A stretch of 64,000 bases of DNA. Origin: Streptomyces roseoverticillatus (GTDB taxonomy: Bacteria > Actinomycetota > Actinomycetes > Streptomycetales > Streptomycetaceae). Location: the NCBI RefSeq assembly GCF_000719265.1, contig NZ_JOFL01000011.1, positions 248,001 to 312,000 of the forward strand, given 5' to 3'. The position numbers and the translations under genes were made by a program. Shown here one piece after another: positions 8,252 through 16,422 of the stretch (positions are counted from its first letter, which is position 1; each line of letters begins with the position of its first letter). A model generated the notes under the pieces. The model was given only the letters and a program-made list of their open reading frames with translations. It was not told where the DNA came from and did not search any database.

Positions 8252-9460
8252 TCAGCGCACCCCCGCATGCAGCCACGCCACCTTGTCGTACAACTCGTCC
8301 GCCGTCAGCGAGCACAGCATCCGGTTGCGGGCCCGGGCCGCCTCCCCCACCGGGTGGTACAGCTGCCTGCCCATCTCGCGCGCCACCAGCTGCGTCCGCG
8401 CCGTGCGCTCGCTGCGCGCCGCGTTGTACTTCTCCAGCCGCCGCTCCAGAGCCGGCTCGCCCGGCTCCGCGCCGCGCAGCAGCTCGCCCAGCAGCACCGC
8501 GTCCTCCAGTGCCATGCACGCGCCCTGCGCCGCGTACTGCAGCATGGGGTGCGCGGCGTCGCCCAGCAGCGTCACCCGGCCGTCCGTCCAGCCCGTCACC
8601 GGGTCGCGGTCGCACAGCACCCACGCCCGCCAGCCCTTGCCGAGCTCCAGCAGCCGCCGCGCGGCGTGCCCCAGCTCCGGGAACTCGGCGACGACCGCTT
8701 CGGCCGGCACCGGCAGCCCCGCCACCGCCTCGGAAGCGGCGTCGTCGCGGGTCGCCGCCAGGTTCAGGCACTTGCCGCCCGCGATGGGGTAGTGCACGAA
8801 GTGCCACTTGGGGCCGGCCCACAGCGTGACGCTGTTCCAGCGCAGCTCCCGCGGCACCTGGTCCATGGGGATCACCGAGCGGTAGATGGTGTGCCCCGAC
8901 ACGCGCGGGTCGCCGTCGCCGACGAGCTGGCGGCGCACGGCCGAGCGGATGCCGTCCGCGCCGACCAGCACGTCGCCGTGGAAGGCGCGGCCGGTGCACG
9001 TGACGGCGGTGACGCCGCCGGAGCCGCCGTCCGCGCCCTCCCCGTTCTTGTCGGTCTGCTCGTAGCGCACCACGTAGTGACCGCCGAGGAGGGTGACGGC
9101 GGGGTGGGCGCGGCAGGCGTCGAGCAGCGCCTGGTAGAGGTCGCCGCGGTGCACGACGGCGTACGGATTGCCGAAGCGCTCCCGGTAGGCGCCGGTCAGC
9201 GGCATGCGGGCGATCCGCTCGCCCGTCGTGCCGTCCATGAACTGCAGTTCGTCGATCAGCACGGCCCGCGCGCGGACCGCGGCACCCACGCCGAGGCTGT
9301 CGAGGGCATGGAAGGCGTTTGGGCCGAGCTGGATGCCGGCCCCGACCTCGCCGAAGACGTCGCTGCGCTCCAGCACGGTCGCCCGGTGACCCTGCCGGGC
9401 GACGGACAGGGCGGCCGCGAGGCCGCCGATGCCGCCGCCGGCGATAAGGATGTTGGCCAT
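8252..9460 (-). CDS. FAD-dependent aromatic monooxygenase (salicylate/3-hydroxybenzoate hydroxylase-like)
   Basis: A 402-residue single-component flavin hydroxylase of the UbiH/PHBH fold. The N-terminal Rossmann motif is ILIAGGGIGGLAAAL, the DG motif is VGADGIRSAVR, and the FAD/ribityl motif is LLGDAAHPMLQYAAQGACMALEDA. The last, with MLQYAAQG, is the form seen in 3-hydroxybenzoate 6-hydroxylases and salicylate hydroxylases. It would use NAD(P)H and O2 to hydroxylate a phenolic acid. The SDR 9606-10310 is upstream on the same strand, separated by repeats, so cotranscription is possible. An EntA-like dihydroxybenzoate dehydrogenase at 14.7 kb fits an aryl-acid theme. Confidence 0.88.
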   Translation of the reverse strand: MANILIAGGGIGGLAAALSVARQGHRATVLERSDVFGEVGAGIQLGPNAFHALDSLGVGAAVRARAVLIDELQFMDGTTGERIARMPLTGAYRERFGNPYAVVHRGDLYQALLDACRAHPAVTLLGGHYVVRYEQTDKNGEGADGGSGGVTAVTCTGRAFHGDVLVGADGIRSAVRRQLVGDGDPRVSGHTIYRSVIPMDQVPRELRWNSVTLWAGPKWHFVHYPIAGGKCLNLAATRDDAASEAVAGLPVPAEAVVAEFPELGHAARRLLELGKGWRAWVLCDRDPVTGWTDGRVTLLGDAAHPMLQYAAQGACMALEDAVLLGELLRGAEPGEPALERRLEKYNAARSERTARTQLVAREMGRQLYHPVGEAARARNRMLCSLTADELYDKVAWLHAGVR

Positions 9461-9509
9461 GTCGTCTCTCGCAGTCCTCTCGCGCGGAGGGAGGGGGTGG
9501 TGGTCAAGG

Positions 9510-9613
9510 GGACGGTCGGACGGGTGGGACGAGTGGGTCGAATCGGACGGGTCGGATGGGTCGGATGGGTCGGACGGCAGAGGTCAGGCGGAGGTCAGGC
9601 GGAGGTCAGGCGG
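9510..9613. repeat. two short tandem repeat arrays (10-bp and 11-bp units)
   Basis: From about 9510 to 9578 the sequence is built of GGTCGGAYGG-type 10-mers. It then becomes three exact copies of AGGTCAGGCGG (9581-9591, 9592-9602, 9603-9613). The SDR stop codon (9606-9608) falls inside the third unit, so the array extends into the gene end. Likely slippage product. Confidence 0.7.
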
Positions 9614-10310
9614 CGGTCTTGCGGTCCAGGACAAGGTCGTGGCCGACGACGTAGGACGCCTCGTCGGAGGCCAGCCACAGCACGGTGTCGGCGATCTCCT
9701 CGACCTTCGCGCCGCGGCCCAGCGGGCACGGGCTGATGGCGTTGATGCGGATGCCCTTGCCGATGTACTCGCGCGCGGCGGTCTGGGTGAGCGTGCTCAC
9801 CGCCGCCTTCGACGCGGCGTACGCACCGAGCCCCGGCAGCATGCCCTGGCTGCCGATATTGCTGGCGGTGTTCACGATCACGCCGCCGCCGTTGCGCTCC
9901 ATGTGGGCGATCTCGTGCTTCATGGAAAGCCAGACCCCGGTCAGGTTGGCGGCCAGGGTCTCGCCCCAGACGCTCTCGCAGATCTCCGCCACGGGCTGGT
10001 TCGGGCCGAGTTCGGTGACATTGTTGAAAGCGACGTCGATGCGGCCGTGCCGCTCGACGACGGCGGCCACGATGGCTTCCGCGTCGGACGCGCCGCCGTT
10101 CTCGCCGTGCTGGGTCACGTCGGCAATTCCGCAACTGGCGCTGCCGCCCAGTGCCTTGATCTCCTCAACGGTGTCGTGCAGCATTTCCGGGTGCCGGCCG
10201 GCGACCACGACGTCGGCCCCCTCGCGTGCGAAGGCGAAGGCGGCGGCGCGGCCGATTCCTTCTCCGCCCCCGGTGACCAGGACAACCTTGCCTGCGAATC
10301 GCTTGGACAT
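9606..10310 (-). CDS. SDR family NAD(P)-dependent oxidoreductase
   Basis: A 234-residue classical short-chain dehydrogenase. The cofactor loop is TGGGEGIG, the NNVT segment replaces the usual NNAG, and the catalytic Ser lies in NTASN and the Tyr/Lys in AYAASKAA. AISPCPLGRG lies where NPG.T is normal. ATG 10310 is preceded by GGGAG. Substrate unknown; it lies in the same divergent set as the FAD monooxygenase and the flavin-oxidase operon and may act on the same metabolite. Confidence 0.88.
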   Translation of the reverse strand: MSKRFAGKVVLVTGGGEGIGRAAAFAFAREGADVVVAGRHPEMLHDTVEEIKALGGSASCGIADVTQHGENGGASDAEAIVAAVVERHGRIDVAFNNVTELGPNQPVAEICESVWGETLAANLTGVWLSMKHEIAHMERNGGGVIVNTASNIGSQGMLPGLGAYAASKAAVSTLTQTAAREYIGKGIRINAISPCPLGRGAKVEEIADTVLWLASDEASYVVGHDLVLDRKTAA

Positions 10311-10403
10311 TGCGTCTCCCCTGTTTCCGTCGCGGCACCGCGGCCGAGTCAACTTCCTTCAGCATCAGGGGAATCGGGGCCGGCCGGTTGCATATGCGTT
10401 TGA

Positions 10404-10445
10404 CTTCGTCAGGTGCCGTCACGGCTGCCGCCATCTGACGAAGTA
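10404..10445. promoter_or_regulatory. 10-bp perfect inverted repeat in a divergent promoter region
   Basis: ACTTCGTCAG (10404-10413) and CTGACGAAGT (10436-10445) are exact reverse complements 22 bases apart. They lie between the divergent SDR (start 10310, -) and the SRPBCC-flavin oxidase-MFS operon (start 10578, +). This is the geometry expected for an operator controlling both units. Two copies of the core CCGGTTCCCGGTTCCTCCG lie closer to the + gene (from about 10498 and 10530). Confidence 0.5.
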
Positions 10446-10577
10446 GCGGGAAGAGCTTCGACCGGGCGGGGAAATGCGGCGAAGACTTCGAGTGCCGGCC
10501 GGTTCCCGGTTCCTCCGCCGGACGGTTCCCCGGTTCCCGGTTCCTCCGGCGATTCGCCGCTGCCCGCAGGAGAACGC

Positions 10578-11048
10578 ATGATCACGCTTTCGTGGACCCG
10601 TAAGGTCGATGACGCCGCCGACGCGCCGTGCACCACGCGCCAACGGCTGTGGCGCGTCCTGCTGCACAAGGCGGAGAATCCCGTCGGCTACGTGCCGGCG
10701 ATCACCGAGTGCCGGATCCTGGAGCGCTACGAGGACGGGTTCCTGCGCGAGGCCCGGCGCGGCTCGCGGCTGCTCGTCCAGCGCGTCACACCCGACGAGG
10801 CGGCCGGGCGCATCACCTTCCGGCACGCGGACTCCTCCGACATCGCGGTGATCACCAACCAGATGGGCGAGGACGAGCACGGCAATCTCACGCTCACCCT
10901 CAGCATCAGCCTGACCGAGGCGCCCTCGTCGGCCGTGCTCCGCGAGAACGTGTACCTCCACGAGCTGGACGCCGACTTCGCCGCGACCCTCGACGCCATG
11001 ACGACGGTGCTGCGGCAGCATGCGCTGCAGGGACTCGGAGATGAATGA
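10578..11048 (+). CDS. SRPBCC-fold protein (AtaL/DUF1857-like)
   Basis: A 156-residue protein. The start (MITLSWTRKV) follows GCAGGAGAACGC. The pattern TRQRLWRVLLHKAENP, then VPAITECRILERYEDGFLRE and ITFRHADS, matches the AtaL-like branch of the START/SRPBCC ligand-binding superfamily, in which a hydrophobic cavity binds or cyclises small molecules. Its stop codon overlaps the start of the flavin oxidase by 8 bases, so they are translated together; it may bind or shape the oxidase substrate. Confidence 0.72.
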   Translation: MITLSWTRKVDDAADAPCTTRQRLWRVLLHKAENPVGYVPAITECRILERYEDGFLREARRGSRLLVQRVTPDEAAGRITFRHADSSDIAVITNQMGEDEHGNLTLTLSISLTEAPSSAVLRENVYLHELDADFAATLDAMTTVLRQHALQGLGDE

Positions 11049-12735
11049 GAGCGGGGCGCGGCGGCGGTACTCGCGGCGGCAGGTCGTCGCGGGGGCGGCG
11101 GCCGTGGGCGCGGGGGTGGCGCTGACGGGTCCCGTGGGGCGGGCGAGCGCCGACGGGGGCGCGGGCGCGGGTACGGGCGCGGGCACGGGTACGGGTACCG
11201 GTACGGGTACGGGTACGGGCGCGCCGGGCGCCTTCGGGCCGCTCACCGTCCGCCCCTCCGACCGGCGCTACGCCGACCTCGCCCGGGGCGCCAACCGCCG
11301 CTGGACCGGCACGCCCGACGCCGTACGCCTGGTGGGCTCGGCCGACCAGGTGCTCGCGGCCGTCCAGGAGGCGGTCGACACCGGCCGCAAGCCGGCCGTA
11401 CGCAGCGGAGGGCACTGCTACGAGGACTTCGTGACCTCGGACGACGTGCGCCTCGTCATCGACACGAGCTTCCTGGACGCGGTCGGCTACGACCCGGCCC
11501 GGCGCGCCTTCTTCATCGAGCCCGGCGCACGGCTGGGGGACGTCTACCGCGCCCTGTACAAGGGCTGGGGCGTCACCGTGCCCGGCGGAACGTGCCCCAC
11601 GGTGGGCGCGGGCGGGCACATCGTGGGCGGCGGCTACGGCGCGCTGTCGCGGCTGCACGGGCTCGTCGTGGACCACCTGTACGGGATCGAGGCCGTCGTC
11701 GTCGACGCGAACGGAACCGCCAGGAAGGTGCTCGCCACGCGGGAGGAGAACGACCCGCTGCGCGAGCTGCTGTGGGCGCACACGGGCGCGGGCGGCGGAT
11801 CGCTCGGGGTCGTGACGCGGTACTGGATGCGCGCGCCGGGCGCGGGCGGGACCGATCCGGCGGGGCTGCTGCCGCAGCCGCCCTCCGAACTCCTCGTCTC
11901 CACGGTCTCGTGGCCGTGGGAGGGCATGACCGAGGCGGCGTTCTGCACGATCCTGCGGAATTACGGGCGGTGGTGCGAGCGCAACAGCGCGCCCGGATCC
12001 CCGTACGCGAGCCTGTTCAGCCAGCTGAAGCCGGCGCACCGGTCGGCGGGGTCGTTCTCCATGACGACGCAGATCGACGCGTCGGTGCCGGACGCGGCCG
12101 GGCTGCTCGACGCCTTCCTGGCCGAGGTCGGGCGGGGCGCGGGGATCGCCCACCGCGTGGACGACCGGCGGACGATCCCCTGGCTGCACGCCACCACGTC
12201 CTGGCCGGGCTTCACCGCGCCCGACACGACGATGCGGTTCAAGGCCAAGTCCGCGTACATGCGGAAGGGCTTTCCGGAGGAGCAGCTCAAGGCCTTCTAC
12301 AGGCACCTGGCCCGGGACGACTTCTCCGGGCCGATGTCGCTGGTGATGATCAGCGCGTACGGGGGGCGGGTCAACGCGGTGTCCGCGGGGGACACCGCCG
12401 TGCCGCAGCGGGACTCCGTGATGAAGCTGCACTACGTGACCTTCTGGCAGGACGCGGCCGGCGACGCGCGGCACCTGGCCTGGATCCGTGAGTTCTACCA
12501 GGACGTCTACGCGGCGTCCGGCGGCGTGCCGAGGCCGGGGGACGTGACGGACGGGTGCTTCGTCAACTACGCGGACGCGGACCTGAACGAGGCGCGGTGG
12601 AACGGGTCCGGAGTGCCGTGGCACGAGCTGTATTTCAAGGGGAACTACCGCAGGCTGCAGGCCGCGAAGGCGCGGTGGGACCCGAGGGACGTGTTCCGGC
12701 ACGGGCAGTCGGTACGGCTTCCGGGCCGGGGCTGA
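11041..12735 (+). CDS. Tat-exported bicovalent FAD oxidase (berberine bridge enzyme type)
   Basis: A 564-residue protein. The N-terminus has a twin-arginine signal (RRRYSRRQVVAGAAAVGAG), then a Gly/Thr repeat encoded by ACGGGT hexamers, then the FAD_binding_4 fold. RSGGHCYED supplies His125 for 8-alpha-histidyl FAD, and GGTCPTVGAGGHIVGGGYG supplies Cys185 for the second, cysteinyl link. A BBE domain with KGNYRRLQAAKARWDP closes the protein. Such enzymes oxidise alcohols, sugars or polyketide hydroxyls with O2. Export suggests a last step outside the cytoplasm, and the MFS pump follows 26 bases downstream. Confidence 0.9.
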   Translation: MNESGARRRYSRRQVVAGAAAVGAGVALTGPVGRASADGGAGAGTGAGTGTGTGTGTGTGAPGAFGPLTVRPSDRRYADLARGANRRWTGTPDAVRLVGSADQVLAAVQEAVDTGRKPAVRSGGHCYEDFVTSDDVRLVIDTSFLDAVGYDPARRAFFIEPGARLGDVYRALYKGWGVTVPGGTCPTVGAGGHIVGGGYGALSRLHGLVVDHLYGIEAVVVDANGTARKVLATREENDPLRELLWAHTGAGGGSLGVVTRYWMRAPGAGGTDPAGLLPQPPSELLVSTVSWPWEGMTEAAFCTILRNYGRWCERNSAPGSPYASLFSQLKPAHRSAGSFSMTTQIDASVPDAAGLLDAFLAEVGRGAGIAHRVDDRRTIPWLHATTSWPGFTAPDTTMRFKAKSAYMRKGFPEEQLKAFYRHLARDDFSGPMSLVMISAYGGRVNAVSAGDTAVPQRDSVMKLHYVTFWQDAAGDARHLAWIREFYQDVYAASGGVPRPGDVTDGCFVNYADADLNEARWNGSGVPWHELYFKGNYRRLQAAKARWDPRDVFRHGQSVRLPGRG

Positions 12736-12760
12736 GCAAAGCTGACGAAGGTAGGCATTC

Positions 12761-14296
12761 ATGTCATCCGGTTTCGCACCGGCTCCGGGAGGCGCGGCCG
12801 TGGACGCGGTCGCACGCACCGGACGCGGTTTCGCCCTGCTGGGCGCCGTGCAGGTCGTCCTGATCCTGGCCATCACGATGCTGTCGCCGGCGCTGCCGGC
12901 GATCCAGCGCGACCTCGGGTTGTCCGGTGCGCAGCTGACGCTGGTCAGCGCGGCGTACGGGCTGTCGTTCAGCGGCCTGCTGATGCTGGGCGGGCGGCTC
13001 GGGGACCTGCTCGGGCGGCGGCGGGCGCTGGTGGCGGGGGCCGCGGTCTTCGGTCTCGCGTCGGCCGCGGCGGGGCTCGGGCCCGGGTTCGCGTTCCTGC
13101 TCGGGGGCCGCTTCGTACAGGGCATCGGGGCGGCGCTGGCGGCGCCCGCGGCGATGTCCCTCGTCCGCTCCCTCTACCCCGACGAGGCCCGGCACGCGCG
13201 GGCGCTCGCGGTGTGGGGCGGGCTGGCCGGGTTCGGGGCGACGGCGGGGATGCTGCTGTCCGGCACGATCTCGACGTGGGTGTCGTGGCGGTGGGCGTTC
13301 GTGGTGCCGGTGGCGGTGTCGCTGGTCGCCGTGGTCGCGGCGCGGCGGCTGCTGCCGGCGGGGCCCGCACCGGTGCGGGTGAAGCTGGACGTGCCCGGTG
13401 CGGTGCTGGTCACCGCCGGGCTGACCGTCATGAGCTACGGGCTCGTGCAGGCGGGCGAGCGGCCCTGGGGCGCGGGCGTCGTGTGGGGGCCGGTCGTGGC
13501 CGGAGTGCTGCTGCTGCTGGCCGCGTTCGCGGTGGTGGAGCTGAAGGTGGCGGACCCGCTGGTGCCGCTCGGGTTCCTGGCGCGGCGGCACCGGGCCACG
13601 GCGCTGTGGGCCGTCTTCATCGGCTCCGCCGGAATGTCCACGATCTTCTTCCTGCTGTCCCTGTACTTCCAGGACGTGCGGGACGCGTCTCCGCTGCTCA
13701 CGTCGGCGGCGTTCCTGCCGTTCAGCGCTGCCCAGGTCGTCACGGGCATGCTCGCCGGACGGCTGATCGGGCGGTTCGGCGGGCGCGCGGTCATGGTGGG
13801 CGGGCTGGTGGTCGCGGCCGGCGGGCTCGTGCTGATCGGGCAGCTGGGGGCGTCCAGCCCGTACGCGGGGGCCATGCTGGCCGGCCTGATCGTCTTCCCG
13901 GTCGGGATCGCGTGCGTGTTCTCCGGGTCGACCGTCGTCGCCCTGGAGGACGTCGAGGACTCGCGGGCGGGGCTCGCCGGCGGCGTCGTCAACACGGCGA
14001 TGGAGGTCGGCCCGACCGTCGGCCTCGCCATCCTCGTCTCCCTCGCCACGGCCCACGCGACCGGCTTGCGGTCCGGGGGCGAGACCGCCGCCTCGGCCAC
14101 GTCCGGCGGCTACGCCTTCGCCCTCCTCCTCGCGGCGGCGGCCTTCGCGGCGAGCGCGGTGGGGTCGGCGGTGGTGTTGCGGGGGCGACGGGCGGGCACG
14201 GACCGGACCGCGGTACGGGGCGCGTCGGCGCCTCATCCGCCGGCGGAGGTAGTGACGGGCGGCGCCGAGGGGGCGGGCACGCGGGTCGGCGGTTGA
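12761..14296 (+). CDS. MFS drug transporter, DHA2 (14-TM, EmrB/QacA) type
   Basis: A 511-residue polytopic protein. It has motif A (GGRLGDLLGRRRAL), motif B-like GGRFVQGIGAA and the motif C-like GFGATAGMLLSG region, with about 14 hydrophobic segments. It is the third gene of the SRPBCC-flavin oxidase operon and is the likely exporter of that pathway's product or a resistance pump. The C-terminal 40 residues are hydrophilic and Ala/Gly-rich. Confidence 0.9.
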   Translation: MSSGFAPAPGGAAVDAVARTGRGFALLGAVQVVLILAITMLSPALPAIQRDLGLSGAQLTLVSAAYGLSFSGLLMLGGRLGDLLGRRRALVAGAAVFGLASAAAGLGPGFAFLLGGRFVQGIGAALAAPAAMSLVRSLYPDEARHARALAVWGGLAGFGATAGMLLSGTISTWVSWRWAFVVPVAVSLVAVVAARRLLPAGPAPVRVKLDVPGAVLVTAGLTVMSYGLVQAGERPWGAGVVWGPVVAGVLLLLAAFAVVELKVADPLVPLGFLARRHRATALWAVFIGSAGMSTIFFLLSLYFQDVRDASPLLTSAAFLPFSAAQVVTGMLAGRLIGRFGGRAVMVGGLVVAAGGLVLIGQLGASSPYAGAMLAGLIVFPVGIACVFSGSTVVALEDVEDSRAGLAGGVVNTAMEVGPTVGLAILVSLATAHATGLRSGGETAASATSGGYAFALLLAAAAFAASAVGSAVVLRGRRAGTDRTAVRGASAPHPPAEVVTGGAEGAGTRVGG

Positions 14297-14708
14297 AGGG
14301 GCCTTGCCGCGGCGGGGGTTTGTTGCGCGGCAATGGTCCGGCGGTTGGAGGGGGCGGCCCCCTCCTTCCGCCGCGGCGGTGATCAGCCACTGTGGCGGTA
14401 TCCGGCGGTGCCGTGCCGGCCTCAGCTCGTAGGGCACCGCCGGTCTCGCCGTCGTGGTGGGGCGCCGTTGCGGCGGCGGGTTTGTTGCGCGGCAACGGTC
14501 CGGCGATTGAAGGGGGCTCGCCCGCTCGTAGGGCACCGCCGGTCTCGCCGTCGTGGTGGGGCGCCGTTGCGGCGGCGGGTTTGTTGCGCGGCAACGGTCC
14601 GGCGATTGAAGGGGGCTCGCCCCACGGCGCAGCCGCCCCGTACGTCAACGAGCGCCGTTGCGCGGCAGGAACTGCCCGGCAACGGCGCTCGAATCCGTAG
14701 ACGTACCG
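14297..14708. repeat. 412-bp repeat-filled intergenic region with a 99-bp tandem duplication
   Basis: Units 14425-14523 and 14524-14622 are a perfect 99-bp tandem duplication; the period, a multiple of three, is exact through every reading frame. Each copy includes GGCACCGCCGG, TTTGTTGCGCGGCAACGG and CCGGCGATTGAAGGGGG. A diverged third copy precedes at 14310-14420, with hairpin CCGGCGGTGCC (14402-14412)/GGCACCGCCGG (14433-14443). The same modules occur at 5.5 kb. No gene is supported here. It separates the converging MFS (+) and EntA-like (-) genes. Confidence 0.75.
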
Positions 14709-15482
14709 TCAGACACCCAGCGCCGCACCCCCGTCCACCGTCAGGTCATGCATCGTGATGTGGGACGCGGCGTCCGAGAGGAGGAACACCACCGCCTGGG
14801 CGACATTGTCCGGACGGGCCAGTTTCCGTAGCGGAATGCCCACGCGGAACGAACTCGCAACTCCTTCGATCGAGGCCTTCCGCGCCGCGGCCGCGTCCTT
14901 CCACATATCACTGAGCATCGGCGTCTCCGTGGACCCCGGCGCCACCAGATTGCACCGGATCCCGTATTTGGCGACCTCCAGCCCCAGGCACTTGGTGAAC
15001 ATCGTGGCGGCCGCCTTCGACGCCGAATAGGCCGCCATCTCCACCCGCGCCGTACCGGCCGCGTTGGAGGCGACCGTCACCACGGCGCCACTGCCCCGCG
15101 GCACCATGCGGTTGACGACCGCGCGGGAGACGAAGAAGACCCCGCTGGTGTTGACGGCGAAGGTGAACTTCCAGTCCTCGTCCGTCAGTCGGCGCGCTTC
15201 GGAGAGCCGTAGCACGCCTGCCGCGTTGACCAGGTAGTCCAGCGGCCCGAGCGCCCGCTCGACCGCGTCGACGAAGGACTCCACCTCCGGACTGGAGGTG
15301 ACGTCCCCGGGAAACGCCGCCACGGGCAGCCCGTCCGCGGTGAATTTCTCGACGGAGGCCCGTAGCCGTACCTCATCCTTGTCGACCGCTGCGACGGTGA
15401 CACCCCTCTCGGCGAGCGTCCGGACGACCGATTCCCCTATTCCGCCTGCCGCCCCGGTGACGAGAGCGACTTTTCCTTCCAT
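14709..15482 (-). CDS. EntA/DhbA-like 2,3-dihydro-2,3-dihydroxybenzoate dehydrogenase (SDR)
   Basis: A 257-residue SDR: TGAAGGIG cofactor loop, NAAG, catalytic YSASK, and the EntA-type ending ITMHDLTVDGGAALG with GIPLRKLARPDNVA before it. The combination SFRVGIPLRKLA plus HITMHDL is what I associate with EntA/DhbA/VibA rather than with general SDRs. EntA oxidises 2,3-dihydro-DHB to 2,3-dihydroxybenzoate with NAD+. No EntB, EntC or EntE partners lie nearby, so it may serve a distant siderophore cluster or a different diol substrate. Confidence 0.72.
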   Translation of the reverse strand: MEGKVALVTGAAGGIGESVVRTLAERGVTVAAVDKDEVRLRASVEKFTADGLPVAAFPGDVTSSPEVESFVDAVERALGPLDYLVNAAGVLRLSEARRLTDEDWKFTFAVNTSGVFFVSRAVVNRMVPRGSGAVVTVASNAAGTARVEMAAYSASKAAATMFTKCLGLEVAKYGIRCNLVAPGSTETPMLSDMWKDAAAARKASIEGVASSFRVGIPLRKLARPDNVAQAVVFLLSDAASHITMHDLTVDGGAALGV

Positions 15483-15700
15483 CTGTAAACCTCCATACGC
15501 GGGAGTTCATGGCACGTCCGTGAACAATTTTCAGCAAAACTGGATGGCAGGTGAAGCGGGGTTTTCTCACTCCGTCAGGTGAGCGAATGGGAAAGAAGGG
15601 GGCGCCGCCCACCGCCCCCGGCCGAACGGCCGCGCCGTACCACCAAGTGGCCCAAGATCCCGGCCGGAAAGTGGACCACGGGACCGGACACTCGCTCCCC

Positions 15701-15706
15701 TAGATT
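15701..15706 (+). promoter_or_regulatory. -10 hexamer TAGATT, seven bases before the cupin start
   Basis: TAGATT at 15701-15706 fits a -10 element; transcription would start at about the A of ATG 15714, so the cupin mRNA is probably leaderless. No Shine-Dalgarno sequence lies upstream of the ATG, which agrees with this. A clear -35 is not seen. Confidence 0.5.
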
Positions 15707-15713
15707 GATCAAC

Positions 15714-16226
15714 ATGAACAGCGCACAGAACCCCGCCGCCCCCGCCGCCCCTCTCCTCGTCCGCTCCGCCGAGGCCACCGTCCTCAGCGACGCCCCCGGC
15801 TCGCTGATCACCCTCCTCGCGGACTCGGACACCACCGGCGGCGCGTTCACGACCAACCGCGCCACGCTCGCCGAGGGCACGGCCGGCGCCCCGGCCCACT
15901 TCCACACCCGTGCCACCGAGTTCTTCCTCGTCCTCGACGGCGCGCTGGAGGTGCTGGTCGGGGAGGACGTCCTCACCCTGCACAAGAACGACTTCCTCGC
16001 CGTACCGCCGGGCACGCCGCACGCGTTCGCCCCCGCGGCCGGTCACTCGGCCGACGCCCTGGTCGTCTTCACGCCGGGCATGGCCCGCTTCGACTACTAC
16101 CGCCTGCTGGACCGCGTGGCGCGGGGCGAGGCGAGCGTCGAGGAGATCAAGGAGTCGTCGGAGCGGTTCGACAACCACTACGTGGACAGCCCGGTCTGGC
16201 GCGCGGCCCGCGCGGCCGCCGCGTAG
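15714..16226 (+). CDS. cupin-domain protein
   Basis: A 170-residue small cupin. HFHTRATEFFLVLDG is motif 1 (His, His and Glu metal ligands) and PPGTPHAFAP is motif 2 (fourth ligand His). The C-terminal 60 residues form a charged helix with FDYYRLLDRVARGEAS. Substrate unknown: the group includes dioxygenases, isomerases and quercetinase-like enzymes. It is divergent from the EntA-like SDR with a 231-base promoter region between. Confidence 0.85.
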   Translation: MNSAQNPAAPAAPLLVRSAEATVLSDAPGSLITLLADSDTTGGAFTTNRATLAEGTAGAPAHFHTRATEFFLVLDGALEVLVGEDVLTLHKNDFLAVPPGTPHAFAPAAGHSADALVVFTPGMARFDYYRLLDRVARGEASVEEIKESSERFDNHYVDSPVWRAARAAAA

Positions 16227-16300
16227 CGCCTCCGCCTGACGCCGCCGCGTAGCACCTTCGCCTGACGCCCTCGCCCGGCACCCGTCGCGGAAGACCACCC
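16222..16300. repeat. degenerate ~25-bp tandem repeat behind the cupin gene
   Basis: GCGTAGCGCCTCCGCCTGACGCC is followed directly by GCGTAGCACCTTCGCCTGACGCC and a more decayed copy ending near GCGTAACACCTTTG. The first unit contains the cupin stop codon. It is probably a slippage array; it separates the cupin gene from the secretion locus. Confidence 0.55.
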
Positions 16301-16422
16301 GCGTAACACCTTTGCTGCACCCGTCCCCGGCCCCGCCTCGAACGCCCGAGCTGTCGCACGGAGGTGTTAACGTCGCAGCGATCTGAAGAGATCACATCAA
16401 GCAAGGGACGGGGGTCCACGGC

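Noticed and set aside
10900..13125. 739-residue minus-strand frame opposite the flavin oxidase
   Set aside because: Shadow frame; the plus strand has a Tat signal, FAD attachment residues and a BBE domain.
14422..14682. Minus-strand frames with two identical 33-residue blocks
   Set aside because: They only reflect the 99-bp tandem DNA duplication; every frame through it repeats. No start signal or conserved protein.
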